The notes beneath the pieces were generated by a model. It did not search any database, had not been told where the DNA came from, and worked only from the letters and a program-made list of their open reading frames with translations. The translations under genes were made by a program, and so were the position numbers. Below are positions 1 through 6,566 of a stretch of 13,725 bases of DNA, piece after piece. The DNA is taken from the NCBI GenBank assembly GCA_038757905.1, contig JBCDGG010000140.1, positions 1 through 13,725 on the forward strand. Reading direction: 5' to 3'. Each line of letters opens with the position of its first letter. Within the stretch, counting starts at the first letter, position 1. Origin of the DNA: HLUCCA09 sp038757905 (GTDB lineage Bacteria > Pseudomonadota > Alphaproteobacteria > Rhodobacterales > Rhodobacteraceae).

Positions 1-201
1 ACGCTGATCGCCTACCTTTCGATCTACGCCTTGCTGACGGGCGCCTATGTCGCCGTCATCATCTACCTGGCGTGGAAGTCCAGCCGGGGCGAGACCTTGC
101 CGACCCGCGGGATGGAGCCGTCCTCGGGCGCGGCGGTGGCCGCCGCAATCGGACACGGGGACCGATCCCGCAAACCGCCAAGCATCACACCGGCCGAGTA
201 G
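1..201 (+). CDS. cydA: Cytochrome bd-type quinol oxidase subunit I, C-terminal end (partial)
   Basis: The window opens inside an open frame whose last 66 residues run from the first base to a TAG at 199-201. It shows one hydrophobic segment (residues about 2-25 of the fragment, LSIYALLTGAYVAVIIYLAW) followed by a short polar tail. This resembles the final transmembrane helix and cytoplasmic tail of CydA/CioA, the subunit that binds quinol and the three haems of the bd oxidase in the inner membrane. The fragment alone would be weak evidence. The identification rests mainly on cydB lying 87 bp downstream on the same strand, which is the universal cydAB order. The haem ligands and Q-loop are outside the window, so CydA cannot be assigned here to the long-Q-loop, short-Q-loop or cyanide-insensitive type. 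Confidence 0.82.
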   Translation, partial: TLIAYLSIYALLTGAYVAVIIYLAWKSSRGETLPTRGMEPSSGAAVAAAIGHGDRSRKPPSITPAE

Positions 202-288
202 CGGCGGCCAAGACGGGCGCGTTACCCGGCCCGCGGGGAGCGCATGACATCAGAACACGGCGAACCATCCGCCGAACGGAGCGCATAC

Positions 289-1305
289 ATGCTGTCCGAC
301 CATTTCTCAGACCCGGCGCTTTGGATGCCGCTCACCTTCGCCGCCCTGATGGGGCTGTCGATCCTGATCTACGTCGTGCTGGACGGGTTCGATCTGGGCG
401 TCGGGCTGCTTTTTCCCTTCGCCGACGATGCCGAACGGGATCGCATGGTCGCCTCGATCGGCCCCTTCTGGGACGCCAACGAGACATGGCTGGTCATGGC
501 CATCGGTCTTCTTCTGGTGGCGTTCCCCACGGCCCACGGCGCGATCCTGACGGCGCTCTATCTGCCGGTCGCCATCATGCTGATCGGTCTGATCCTGCGG
601 GGCGTGGCCTTCGAGTTTCGCGTCAAGGCGCCGCTCAAATACAAGCCCGGCTGGAACTTCGCGTTCTTCTTCGGCTCCCTCCTGACCTCGCTCAGCCAGG
701 GCTTCATGCTCGGCATGTACATCATGGGGCTGGAATACACCTGGGGCCATGTGGGCTTTGCCCTGCTGACCGCGGTGTTCCTGACCGTGGGATACAGCTT
801 CATCGGCGCGGCCTGGTTGATCATCAAGACCAACGGCGCCCTGCAGGACAAGGCGGTCGACTGGGCGCAGGGCGGCGTCTGGGGGCTGATGCTGGGCGTC
901 GGGGCCATCTCTGTTGCGTCGCCGCTGGTGTCCGAGCGGATCTTCGACAAGTGGTTTTCGTTCCCTGAGTTTCTGCTGCTGGCGCCCCTGCCGCTGGGCT
1001 CGGCGCTGCTGCTGGCGGTCCTGTGGATGGCGCTGCGCCGGTTGCCGACCGACGATGACAGCTTCGCCTGGGTGCCGTTCGCCTGCGCGACGGGGATGTT
1101 CATCCTGGCCTTCTTCGGCATGGCGTATTCGTTCTACCCCTATGTCGTGCCGGAGCAGCTGACGATCTACGAATCCGCCAGCGCACCGGAGAGCCTTGCG
1201 ATTATCCTGGTGGGGGCGCTGGTGGTGATGCCGATCATCGCCGCCTACACGGCGCTGGCCTACATCGTGTTCCGGGGCAAGGCCACGGAGCTGCGCTACG
1301 ATTGA
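289..1305 (+). CDS. cydB: Cytochrome bd-type quinol oxidase subunit II (CydB/CioB)
   Basis: Subunit II of the bd-type terminal oxidase, the membrane partner of CydA that reduces oxygen to water with quinol electrons without pumping protons. The 338-residue protein has about eight to nine hydrophobic segments and family motifs in order: LDGFDLG (residues 31-37), WDANETWL (61-68) and RGVAFEFR (104-111), with a long hydrophobic C-terminal pair ending near residue 329. Length and motifs fit the CioB-like (cyanide-insensitive oxidase) branch common in alphaproteobacteria, but the branch is an inference. I chose the ATG at 289 because GGAG at 278-281 sits 7 nt upstream and the protein then starts like known CydB proteins. 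An in-frame ATG at 244 would add 15 polar residues. It follows cydA directly. No cydX-like small ORF or cydCD genes are visible downstream. Confidence 0.95.
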   Translation: MLSDHFSDPALWMPLTFAALMGLSILIYVVLDGFDLGVGLLFPFADDAERDRMVASIGPFWDANETWLVMAIGLLLVAFPTAHGAILTALYLPVAIMLIGLILRGVAFEFRVKAPLKYKPGWNFAFFFGSLLTSLSQGFMLGMYIMGLEYTWGHVGFALLTAVFLTVGYSFIGAAWLIIKTNGALQDKAVDWAQGGVWGLMLGVGAISVASPLVSERIFDKWFSFPEFLLLAPLPLGSALLLAVLWMALRRLPTDDDSFAWVPFACATGMFILAFFGMAYSFYPYVVPEQLTIYESASAPESLAIILVGALVVMPIIAAYTALAYIVFRGKATELRYD

Positions 1306-1326
1306 TGCGGCGGGGCTCGTGCGGGC

Positions 1327-1346
1327 CGGACGCTAAAGTGCGTCCG
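1327..1346. other. Inverted repeat between convergent cydB and the PqiC-like gene
   Basis: A 7-bp perfect stem (CGGACGC / GCGTCCG) with a 6-nt loop lies just past the cydB stop and covers the TAG of the opposing lipoprotein gene. There is no T-run on either side, so it is not a textbook intrinsic terminator. Its position between converging genes would fit a weak bidirectional transcript-end structure. Confidence 0.3.
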
Positions 1347-1905
1347 TCGCGATCAGCCGCGCGAGGTCTCTGACCGCGACGGCGCGGGCGGCGGCGATCC
1401 CCGGCGCGCCGCTATCGGGCGCAATCGGCGCGGCGACGGAGAATTCGGTCGCGCGATCCCGGCCCCCGGTCAGAGCAATGGTGAAGTACTGGCCCGAAAT
1501 CCGGAAGCGCCTGTCGTTCCCGGCGACGAACTCATCGATCCGCACCTCGACGCGGGCCTGGGGCAGCGCGTCGAAGGGCCAGGGCTCCGCCGCGACGCGC
1601 GCGCCCGTGATGGCTGCAAGCTGGCGCGTCAGCTCCTGCGTGACACCCCGTACCGGATCGTCGGCCCATAGCAGGCCGTCATCCGCTGTCAGGGCGCCCT
1701 CCGCCGTCTCCACCCAGATCTCTTCGTCGAGCGCGTAGCTCGGCATGGAGACCTGCCGCACCTCCAGGCGCGAGACGCCGATCCCCACGCGCTCCCCCGC
1801 CGGAGCGAGCGGCGCGGCGTAGCGTTCCGGAGCCCCGCCGCACGCGGCGGCGAGAAGGAGGACGGCGGTCAGGATCGGCAGGTGCGACGGCGGGCGGTTG
1901 TTCAT
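1333..1905 (-). CDS. PqiC/YmbA-like ABC transport auxiliary lipoprotein
   Basis: A 190-residue predicted lipoprotein. It has a short N-terminus, a hydrophobic stretch (residues 10-21) and a lipobox-like LAAAC ending at Cys22. The body matches the PqiC (DUF330) pattern: a beta strand RVGIGVSRLEV (39-49), then the SYALDEEIWVET and GLLWADDP segments (56-84), a helix, and a late VEVRIDEF strand (119-126). PqiC-family lipoproteins sit in the outer membrane and work with MCE-domain PqiB and membrane PqiA to carry lipids across the periplasm. No pqiA or pqiB lies nearby, so the partner is elsewhere or the role has changed. The frame extends upstream to 2058, but that extension is arginine-rich and non-lipoprotein, so the ATG at 1905 before the signal peptide is preferred. 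It has no strong Shine-Dalgarno sequence. It follows another lipoprotein gene by 133 bp. The family call is by pattern only. Confidence 0.72.
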   Translation of the reverse strand: MNNRPPSHLPILTAVLLLAAACGGAPERYAAPLAPAGERVGIGVSRLEVRQVSMPSYALDEEIWVETAEGALTADDGLLWADDPVRGVTQELTRQLAAITGARVAAEPWPFDALPQARVEVRIDEFVAGNDRRFRISGQYFTIALTGGRDRATEFSVAAPIAPDSGAPGIAAARAVAVRDLARLIATDAL

Positions 1906-2038
1906 TGCGGCGCGACCATAACGCCACATTCCACAGGAGCAAGCGCGCTTCGCCGAACCGCGGGGCCCGCCGCGGCGCACGGTGCCCTGCCGCTGCTCTC
2001 CCGGGCGGACAGGTGTGCCAACCCGGTGTCCCGGGGCT

Positions 2039-2404
2039 CTAAATGCACCGCTCCGCAATGGCCGCCAATGCGCGCTCGATGCGGTCGTCGAGCAGGTCCT
2101 CCGTCGCGCCGTTGGGAAGGTAGGTGACTCGCGCCCCGTCGTGGATCAGATCGCCCTTTTCCAGCCAGCCGGAGGGCGGGGTGGCCAGAACCATCAGGCG
2201 CAGGCGCCAGGAATCGGTGTCGAGCTCCAGTGGCGCCACCTCCGTCCGGATGGCGCGCTGTGCTAGAACGCCCTCTGCGCAGAGCTGCAGTTGCGGCGGG
2301 CTGAGCCGCGCTACGGGCGGCGTGGACGGGGCCGGCTGCAGCTCGCACCCGGCCAGCGCGACGGCCGACAGGCCGATCCAAAGGCGTCTTCTCCACCATA
2401 TCAT
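2039..2404 (-). CDS. Small hypothetical lipoprotein
   Basis: A 121-residue protein with a clear lipoprotein signal: basic start MIWWRRR, hydrophobic segment 8-17 and lipobox LAGC ending at Cys20. The residue after Cys is Glu, not Asp, which by the E. coli +2 rule favours the outer membrane. The mature part begins with a proline-rich linker (24-37) and continues as a compact domain with two further cysteines (42 and 120) that could form a disulfide in the periplasm. I do not recognise the family. The ATG at 2404 has GGAAG about 9 nt upstream and places the signal peptide at the N-terminus. An in-frame start at 2470 would bury it. The PqiC-like lipoprotein gene lies downstream on the same strand, so the two may be co-transcribed. 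Real gene likely; function unknown. Confidence 0.7.
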   Translation of the reverse strand: MIWWRRRLWIGLSAVALAGCELQPAPSTPPVARLSPPQLQLCAEGVLAQRAIRTEVAPLELDTDSWRLRLMVLATPPSGWLEKGDLIHDGARVTYLPNGATEDLLDDRIERALAAIAERCI

Positions 2405-2482
2405 GCGCGTCGCTTCCCGTTTTTTGGCGGACGTGCCCCTACCACTCGGGCCGGATTCTCTCACCATCATCTGCGCAATTTG

Positions 2483-2497
2483 GTTAACGAATGGTCA
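2483..2497. promoter_or_regulatory. Possible CtrA-like site in a divergent promoter region
   Basis: The 176-bp spacer between the minus-strand lipoprotein (start 2404) and the plus-strand gene at 2581 contains a locally AT-rich patch with a palindromic GTTAAC at 2483-2488. Read as TTAA-N7-TCAC it matches the first half of the CtrA consensus TTAA-N7-TTAA and only part of the second. CtrA is the alphaproteobacterial cell-cycle regulator, and mipZ lies close by. The match is incomplete, so this is a candidate only. Confidence 0.22.
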
Positions 2498-2580
2498 CTG
2501 AAAGCCCGGCAGCACGCCACAATCGCGCCCGCTTCGACACCTACCCCTCAATCATGGGTTGCAGTTGGAGGAGTGCGAGA

Positions 2581-2907
2581 ATGAGTCCCACGCTTGAAAA
2601 GCTTCACCACATCCTCGCTGCGCGTCGCAGCGCGGTGGCCGAGGGCGCGCCGGAGGCACTGGCCGTCGATCCCGAGCCGCAAAGGAAAGCCGTGCGAGAG
2701 ACGGAGCTGCCGTTCAATGTGCCGACGCCGCGGCGCGTGACCTATGCGCCCGAGCCGGCCGCGAAGCGCCGCGCCCGCTCGTTTGCGGCTCTCGTCGCCG
2801 GGCTGCGCTTTGGCCAGGGCCCGGATGCCGGGCCGCAGCTTTCGGGGCGCGCCATGGCCAAGCTCCAGCGCGATCCGTTCGTGCAGCGCCTGGCGCGGCT
2901 GCACTAA
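2581..2907 (+). CDS. Short basic hypothetical protein
   Basis: A 108-residue protein I do not recognise. It starts with a probable amphipathic helix (SPTLEKLHHILAARRSAVAE, residues 2-21) and has a proline- and charge-rich middle (29-62). It ends in a basic segment, with RFGQGPDAG at 76-84 and QRDPFVQRLARLH at 96-108. There is no signal peptide, membrane span or cysteine, which suggests a soluble cytoplasmic protein. Translation from the ATG at 2581 is well supported by GGAGGAG at 2567-2573 with a 7-nt spacer, one of the best ribosome-binding sites in the window. It is convergent with mipZ, only 15 bp away, and shares an upstream spacer with a divergent lipoprotein gene. Function unknown. Confidence 0.68.
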   Translation: MSPTLEKLHHILAARRSAVAEGAPEALAVDPEPQRKAVRETELPFNVPTPRRVTYAPEPAAKRRARSFAALVAGLRFGQGPDAGPQLSGRAMAKLQRDPFVQRLARLH

Positions 2908-2922
2908 CCCCGCCGCCTAGCG

Positions 2923-3732
2923 CTAAAACCTAACGGCGACCCCCGGCAAAGAGAGCGCCGATATGAGATCGCGCAGCTCCTGCCGCGCGGCGACGCCGGA
3001 CAGGCTCAGCCGCGCCTCGCCGATGTCGCGCAGATCCAGCAGCGTCAGCCCGCGGGGAAACAGCTCCCGAAAGATCACACGCTCCGAGAAGCCCTGCGTC
3101 ACGCGGAACCCGATCCGCTTGGACAGGCGGCTCAGGGCGTCGCCCACCTTGCGCTTGTTGTGCATCTGCGTGGTGCCCAGGCGGTTGCGCGAGACGATCC
3201 AGTCGATCGGTTTCAGCCCGCCCTCTGCCCGGTACTGCCGCGCCTGCCAGACCATCTCGGCATAGACAGAAGGCCCGAGGATCCGGCCCGATGCCGCGTC
3301 GAGCCTCGCCAACAGATCGAAGTCCACGAAGCTGTCGTTCAGCGGCGTGATGAGGGTGTCGGCCAGCGTGTGGGCCACCTGCGCGAACCGTGTGTGCGAG
3401 CCGGGACAGTCGATCAGGATGAAGTCATGCGCATGGGCCAGATCCTCTACCGCGGCGTGCAGGCGGGCATCCGCCGGGTTGCCGGGCGCGCCCTTCACTT
3501 CCGGCGGCAATTGGCGGAAGGTTGGCGTGGCGAGCGCCTTGCCCTCCGCCGTACACCAGGCGGTGCGGTTTTCGATGTACCGGCCGAGGCTCTGCTGGCG
3601 GAGGTCCAGGTCGAGACATCCGACGCGATGGCCCATGCGGACCAGCGCCGTGGCGACGTGCATCGCCGTCGTCGACTTGCCCGAGCCGCCCTTTTCATTC
3701 CCCACCACGATGATGTGCGGTGCGCTGCTCAT
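2923..3732 (-). CDS. mipZ: Division-plane positioning ATPase MipZ
   Basis: A ParA/MinD-superfamily ATPase of 269 residues. In Caulobacter, MipZ binds ParB at the poles and forms a gradient on the nucleoid that blocks FtsZ polymerisation except at midcell. Visible motifs are the deviant Walker A GNEKGGSGKST (residues 11-21, signature lysine 14), switch I segment DLDLRQ (41-46) and Walker B ILIDCPG (105-111). The GNEKGGSGKST / DLDLRQ combination and the ENRTAW stretch (54-59) are typical of MipZ and separate it from ordinary ParA, MinD or Soj. Length fits the family. It starts at the ATG at 3732, preceded by a GGGGGA run. No parAB, ftsZ or minCDE gene lies in the window; mipZ usually stands alone in Rhodobacterales. 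It diverges from the ureohydrolase gene and converges on the short hypothetical gene. Confidence 0.93.
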   Translation of the reverse strand: MSSAPHIIVVGNEKGGSGKSTTAMHVATALVRMGHRVGCLDLDLRQQSLGRYIENRTAWCTAEGKALATPTFRQLPPEVKGAPGNPADARLHAAVEDLAHAHDFILIDCPGSHTRFAQVAHTLADTLITPLNDSFVDFDLLARLDAASGRILGPSVYAEMVWQARQYRAEGGLKPIDWIVSRNRLGTTQMHNKRKVGDALSRLSKRIGFRVTQGFSERVIFRELFPRGLTLLDLRDIGEARLSLSGVAARQELRDLISALSLPGVAVRF

Positions 3733-3894
3733 AATCCCCCGAGATCCCGCCTAGGTTGCACGTCCGATAGAGGAGCGCGCCGGCGGGGGGAACCCGAAAC
3801 TGCTGCGTCACGCCGCATCCGGCGCGTCATGATTGCCGCGCCCGGGCGGCCTGTGATCAAACGGCCGTAGCGTTTCAAACCAGAGGCCCCGAAC

Positions 3895-4896
3895 ATGAGC
3901 GATCCGCACCTGAACTCGATGATGGAGAACCTGTATTGGTGGGGCATCCCGACCATGTTCCGATGCGAGAACGCGCCGCCGGAGGGGGCGGATATCGCGC
4001 TGGTCGGCGTGCCGCATTCGACAGGCAACGGCACCACGGAGCGCGATCAGCATCTGGGCCCGCGCGCCCTGCGCAACGTGTCGAGCGTCGCGCGCAGGAT
4101 GCATGGCGGGTTCCAACTCGACCCGTGGAACGCGGCGCGCATCGTGGATGTGGGCGACGTGCCGCTGCCCCGCGCGAACGACAACGAAGCCTGTATCGCG
4201 GACATCACCGCGTTCTTCGAACAGGTGGACGCGGCGGGTGCGCGCCCCGTGTCCATCGGTGGGGATCATTCGGTGACGGGCGGGATCCTGCAGGCGCTGG
4301 GACAAGGTGCGATCGCCGGGGGAGAGCCGGTGTGCCTGCTGCACCTCGACGCGCACACGGATGTCTTCACGAAGGTCGACCACTTCCTTGGGGCCAAGAA
4401 ATCGGCCGCGCATTGGGGGGCCTATCTGGCCGATAAGGGGCAGGTGGATCCCACACGGTCGATGCAGGTGGGGCTGCGCGGGCACGCACGCACGCTGGAC
4501 TGGCTGCAGCCCTCCTACGACTACGGCTACAACGTCGTCACGATGAAGGAGTTTCGCGCCCGCGGGCAGGCCGATGTCGTCGCGCAGATCAGTGAGGTGC
4601 TGGCCGGGCGGCCCGTCTACATCACCTTCGATCTGGATTGCCTCGACCCGACGATCGCACCGGGCGTGTCGAACCTCGAAGCGGGCGAGAAGGGGTTCGA
4701 TATCGACGAGGCGGTTGCCCTGCTGCATGCGGTGCGGGGGATGAACATCGTCGGCGGAGATGTCGTCTGCATGATGCCGACGAAGGACAGCCCCAACCGG
4801 ATCACCGCGCTGACGGCCGCCGCGGTGATGTTTGAGATGATTTCGATGATTGCCGAAAACGTAGGGTCCGGCCCGGGCGCGGCTCGCGCAAGCTAG
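3895..4896 (+). CDS. Arginase/agmatinase-family ureohydrolase (substrate uncertain)
   Basis: A 333-residue binuclear-metal ureohydrolase. Family enzymes hydrolyse a guanidino compound such as agmatine, arginine or guanidinobutyrate to urea and an amine. The metal ligands are all present: GGDHS (residues 122-126, His125), DAHTD (152-156) and FDLDCLDP (245-252, Asp246 and Asp248). Other conserved parts are GVPHSTG...LGPRALR (38-60) and the C-terminal ITALTAA (303-309). It is not a textbook agmatinase. The usual D-V-V-E-x-x-P motif reads DVVCMMPTKD (289-298), with Cys292 where Glu normally contacts the substrate guanidinium, and the usual loop with HGT reads SAAHWGAYL (170-178). Substrate is therefore left open. 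The ATG at 3895 has GAGG at 3883-3886, 8 nt upstream. It stands alone, divergent from mipZ, with no polyamine or arginine genes beside it. Confidence 0.85.
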   Translation: MSDPHLNSMMENLYWWGIPTMFRCENAPPEGADIALVGVPHSTGNGTTERDQHLGPRALRNVSSVARRMHGGFQLDPWNAARIVDVGDVPLPRANDNEACIADITAFFEQVDAAGARPVSIGGDHSVTGGILQALGQGAIAGGEPVCLLHLDAHTDVFTKVDHFLGAKKSAAHWGAYLADKGQVDPTRSMQVGLRGHARTLDWLQPSYDYGYNVVTMKEFRARGQADVVAQISEVLAGRPVYITFDLDCLDPTIAPGVSNLEAGEKGFDIDEAVALLHAVRGMNIVGGDVVCMMPTKDSPNRITALTAAAVMFEMISMIAENVGSGPGAARAS

Positions 4897-5005
4897 GGCG
4901 GGCGGAGCTGCGCGGCGCGCATTGGCCCGGTCTGCGCCGCGGTCGCGGACCCCACGCCCGTGAAGGATGGGTGCGCCGTAGGTGCCGACGGCCGGGCAAA
5001 ACGAA

Positions 5006-5030
5006 AACGGCCGCCCCAAGGGCGGCCGTT
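5006..5030 (-). terminator. Intrinsic terminator of the ffh-rpmE gene train
   Basis: An 11-bp perfect GC-rich stem (5006-5016 with 5020-5030) closed by a 3-nt loop. On the minus strand it is followed at once by a T-rich tract (TTTTCGTTTT, including the stem-end Ts). It lies 22 bp past the rpmE stop, exactly where the long minus-strand operon should end. Read on the plus strand the hairpin lacks a T-run but could also slow transcription coming from the ureohydrolase gene. Confidence 0.88.
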
Positions 5031-5052
5031 CGATCCGTGGCGGCGCTGCGGC

Positions 5053-5274
5053 TCAGAAGCCGAGGCCTTCGTACTTCTTCTTGAACTTCGACACGCGCCC
5101 GCCCTGGTCCATCAGTCGGGTGTTTCCGCCCGTCCAGGCGGGGTGCACGGTGGGGTCGATGTCGAGCACGAGGGTGTCGCCCTCGCTGCCCCAGGTCGTC
5201 TTCATCTGGATGATGGTCCCGTCGGTCATCTTGACATCGACGAGGTGATAATCGGGGTGCAGATCGGATTTCAT
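5053..5274 (-). CDS. rpmE: 50S ribosomal protein L31 (zinc-free form)
   Basis: Ribosomal protein L31, 73 residues, part of the bridge between 50S and 30S subunits. The sequence follows the L31 pattern from MKSDLHPDYH (1-10) through KMTDGT, TTWGSEGDTL and the signature HPAWTGG (44-50) to a basic end KFKKKYEGLGF. It contains no cysteine, so it is the C-minus type that does not bind zinc; that form is usual in many alphaproteobacteria. The ATG at 5274 is the natural family start. It lies 11 nt downstream of the rplS stop and is the last gene before the terminator at 5006-5030. Confidence 0.96.
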   Translation of the reverse strand: MKSDLHPDYHLVDVKMTDGTIIQMKTTWGSEGDTLVLDIDPTVHPAWTGGNTRLMDQGGRVSKFKKKYEGLGF

Positions 5275-5285
5275 CGCAGCGCTCC

Positions 5286-5678
5286 TCAGGCTTCGGCGCC
5301 GGCCTTGTCGGCCTTCGGCTTGTAGTTGGAATCCTCGGCGATCCGGGCCGACTTGCCGCGGCGGGAGCGCAGGTAATAGAGCTTGGCACGGCGCACGCGG
5401 CCCCGGCGCACAACGGTGATGCTGTCGATGTTCGTGGAATAGAGGGGGAAGACCCGCTCGACGCCCTCGCCGAAGCTGATCTTGCGCACCGTGAACGAGC
5501 CCGCGATGCCGCTGCCGTTGTTGCGCGCGATGCACACGCCTTCGTAGTTCTGAACGCGGGTGCGGGTGCCTTCGGTCACCTTGAAGCCCACACGCACGGT
5601 GTCGCCTGCCTTGAAGTCCGGAATCTCTTTACCGAGCGCGGCGATCTGCTCGGCCTCCAGCTGTGCGATCAGGTCCAT
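5286..5678 (-). CDS. rplS: 50S ribosomal protein L19
   Basis: Ribosomal protein L19, 130 residues, located at the 30S-50S interface. The N-terminus MDLIAQLEAEQIAAL, the barrel core FKAGDTVRVGFKVTEGTRTR, the YEGVCIARNN segment and the RRAKLYYLR motif are all typical. The C-terminus has an extra charged tail (SNYKPKADKAGAEA) seen in alphaproteobacterial L19. The ATG at 5678 is supported by AAGGAG 8 nt upstream. A GTG three codons earlier would overlap that site and is rejected. It follows trmD by 54 bp and precedes rpmE by 11 bp, matching the common trmD-rplS order. Confidence 0.97.
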   Translation of the reverse strand: MDLIAQLEAEQIAALGKEIPDFKAGDTVRVGFKVTEGTRTRVQNYEGVCIARNNGSGIAGSFTVRKISFGEGVERVFPLYSTNIDSITVVRRGRVRRAKLYYLRSRRGKSARIAEDSNYKPKADKAGAEA

Positions 5679-5732
5679 CTGATCCACTCCTTGTATCTGC
5701 TCGCAGTTCGTCCCGCGAAGATGTGCGCGCCC

Positions 5733-6566
5733 TCAGAGCTCTTGGTCTCCATCCGGGTCCCTACCGTGCGCTGCACAGTAAGCCCGCCAGAGGTCAGGGC
5801 GACGTTCCTTGGTCAGCCGTTCGGCCTCGTCCTTGCGCCAGGCTTCGATCTTCGCGTGGTGGCCCGACAGGAGAATGTCCGGCACCGCGCGACCTTGCCA
5901 AACGGTCGGACGCGTATACTGCGGGTGCTCCAGAAGCCCATGGGAGAAGGATTCCTCCTCCGTCGACACCTGATTCCCGAGCACGCGGGGTATAAGGCGC
6001 ACCGTCGCGTCGATCAAGGCTTGCGCGGCGATCTCTCCCCCGGTGAGGACAAAATCGCCGAGGCTGACCTCGTGTACCTGCCGCGCCTCCAGAACACGCT
6101 CGTCCACGCCCTCGAACCGGCCGCAGAGCAGCGTGATGCCCTCGGCCGCCGCGAGGGCCCGGGCGGCGGCTTGCGTGAACGGCCGGCCGCGCGGCGAAAG
6201 GTAGATCGTCGGCCAGGCTTCGGGCTGGGGCGGGGTGTCTTCGGCGGCCCGGGCCAGCGCCGCATCGACGACATCGGCCCGCAGAACCATCCCCGCTCCG
6301 CCGCCCGTCGGCGTATCGTCGACATTGCGGTGCTTGCCCTCGCCGAACCGGCGTAAATCGATCGTCTCCAGCCGCCACAGCCCGTCCTGCAGGGCCTTGC
6401 CTGTCAGCGAGGCGCCCAGAACCCCCGGAAACGCCTCGGGGAAGAGGGTGATCACCTTCGCCGTCCAGGCGTGCTTGAGGCGCGGCGCCTCGGCCATCAG
6501 ATCGCGCGGCTGCAGGCTTGGCCGGATCGAAAGCCGCCCGTGGGAGCGTGGCTTGTCGTCAGACAT
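5733..6566 (-). CDS. trmD: tRNA (guanine-N1-)-methyltransferase TrmD
   Basis: TrmD uses S-adenosylmethionine to make m1G37 next to the anticodon of tRNAs reading CNN-type codons, which prevents +1 frameshifting. The 277-residue protein has the SPOUT trefoil-knot signatures: GGGAGMVLR (88-96), LLCGRFEGVDERVL (146-159) and the catalytic segment SLGDFVLTGGE (168-178), with Asp171 as the probable general base. The C-terminal HHAKIEAWR region (236-244) fits the tRNA-binding domain. The ATG at 6566 overlaps the stop of the upstream membrane-protein gene by 8 nt, suggesting translational coupling. It gives about 33 residues before the usual start of the fold (TAKVITLFPE). An internal ATG at residue 24 is an alternative start. 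Position rimM-x-trmD-rplS is the classical rpsP operon order with one inserted gene. Confidence 0.95.
   Translation of the reverse strand: MSDDKPRSHGRLSIRPSLQPRDLMAEAPRLKHAWTAKVITLFPEAFPGVLGASLTGKALQDGLWRLETIDLRRFGEGKHRNVDDTPTGGGAGMVLRADVVDAALARAAEDTPPQPEAWPTIYLSPRGRPFTQAAARALAAAEGITLLCGRFEGVDERVLEARQVHEVSLGDFVLTGGEIAAQALIDATVRLIPRVLGNQVSTEEESFSHGLLEHPQYTRPTVWQGRAVPDILLSGHHAKIEAWRKDEAERLTKERRPDLWRAYCAAHGRDPDGDQEL

Noticed and set aside
558..1121. Minus-strand frame opposite cydB
   Set aside because: Antisense to a clear membrane-protein gene; composition and lack of a ribosome-binding site argue against coding.
1306..1332. A small cydX-type gene after cydB
   Set aside because: Only 27 bp separate cydB from the convergent gene and no short hydrophobic frame is present on the plus strand.
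1957..1978. Possible terminator (CCGCGG inverted repeat) between the two lipoprotein genes
   Set aside because: The repeat is short, largely made of self-complementary GC words expected by chance at this base composition, and has no T-run.
1906..2058. Upstream extension of the PqiC-like gene to 2058
   Set aside because: The added 51 residues are arginine/glycine-rich, would put the lipoprotein signal inside the protein, and nearly reach into the neighbouring gene.
3808..5019. A 403-codon open frame on the minus strand opposite the ureohydrolase gene
   Set aside because: It mirrors a well-identified plus-strand gene, has an arginine/histidine/proline-rich composition typical of antisense frames in GC-rich DNA, and shows no family motif.
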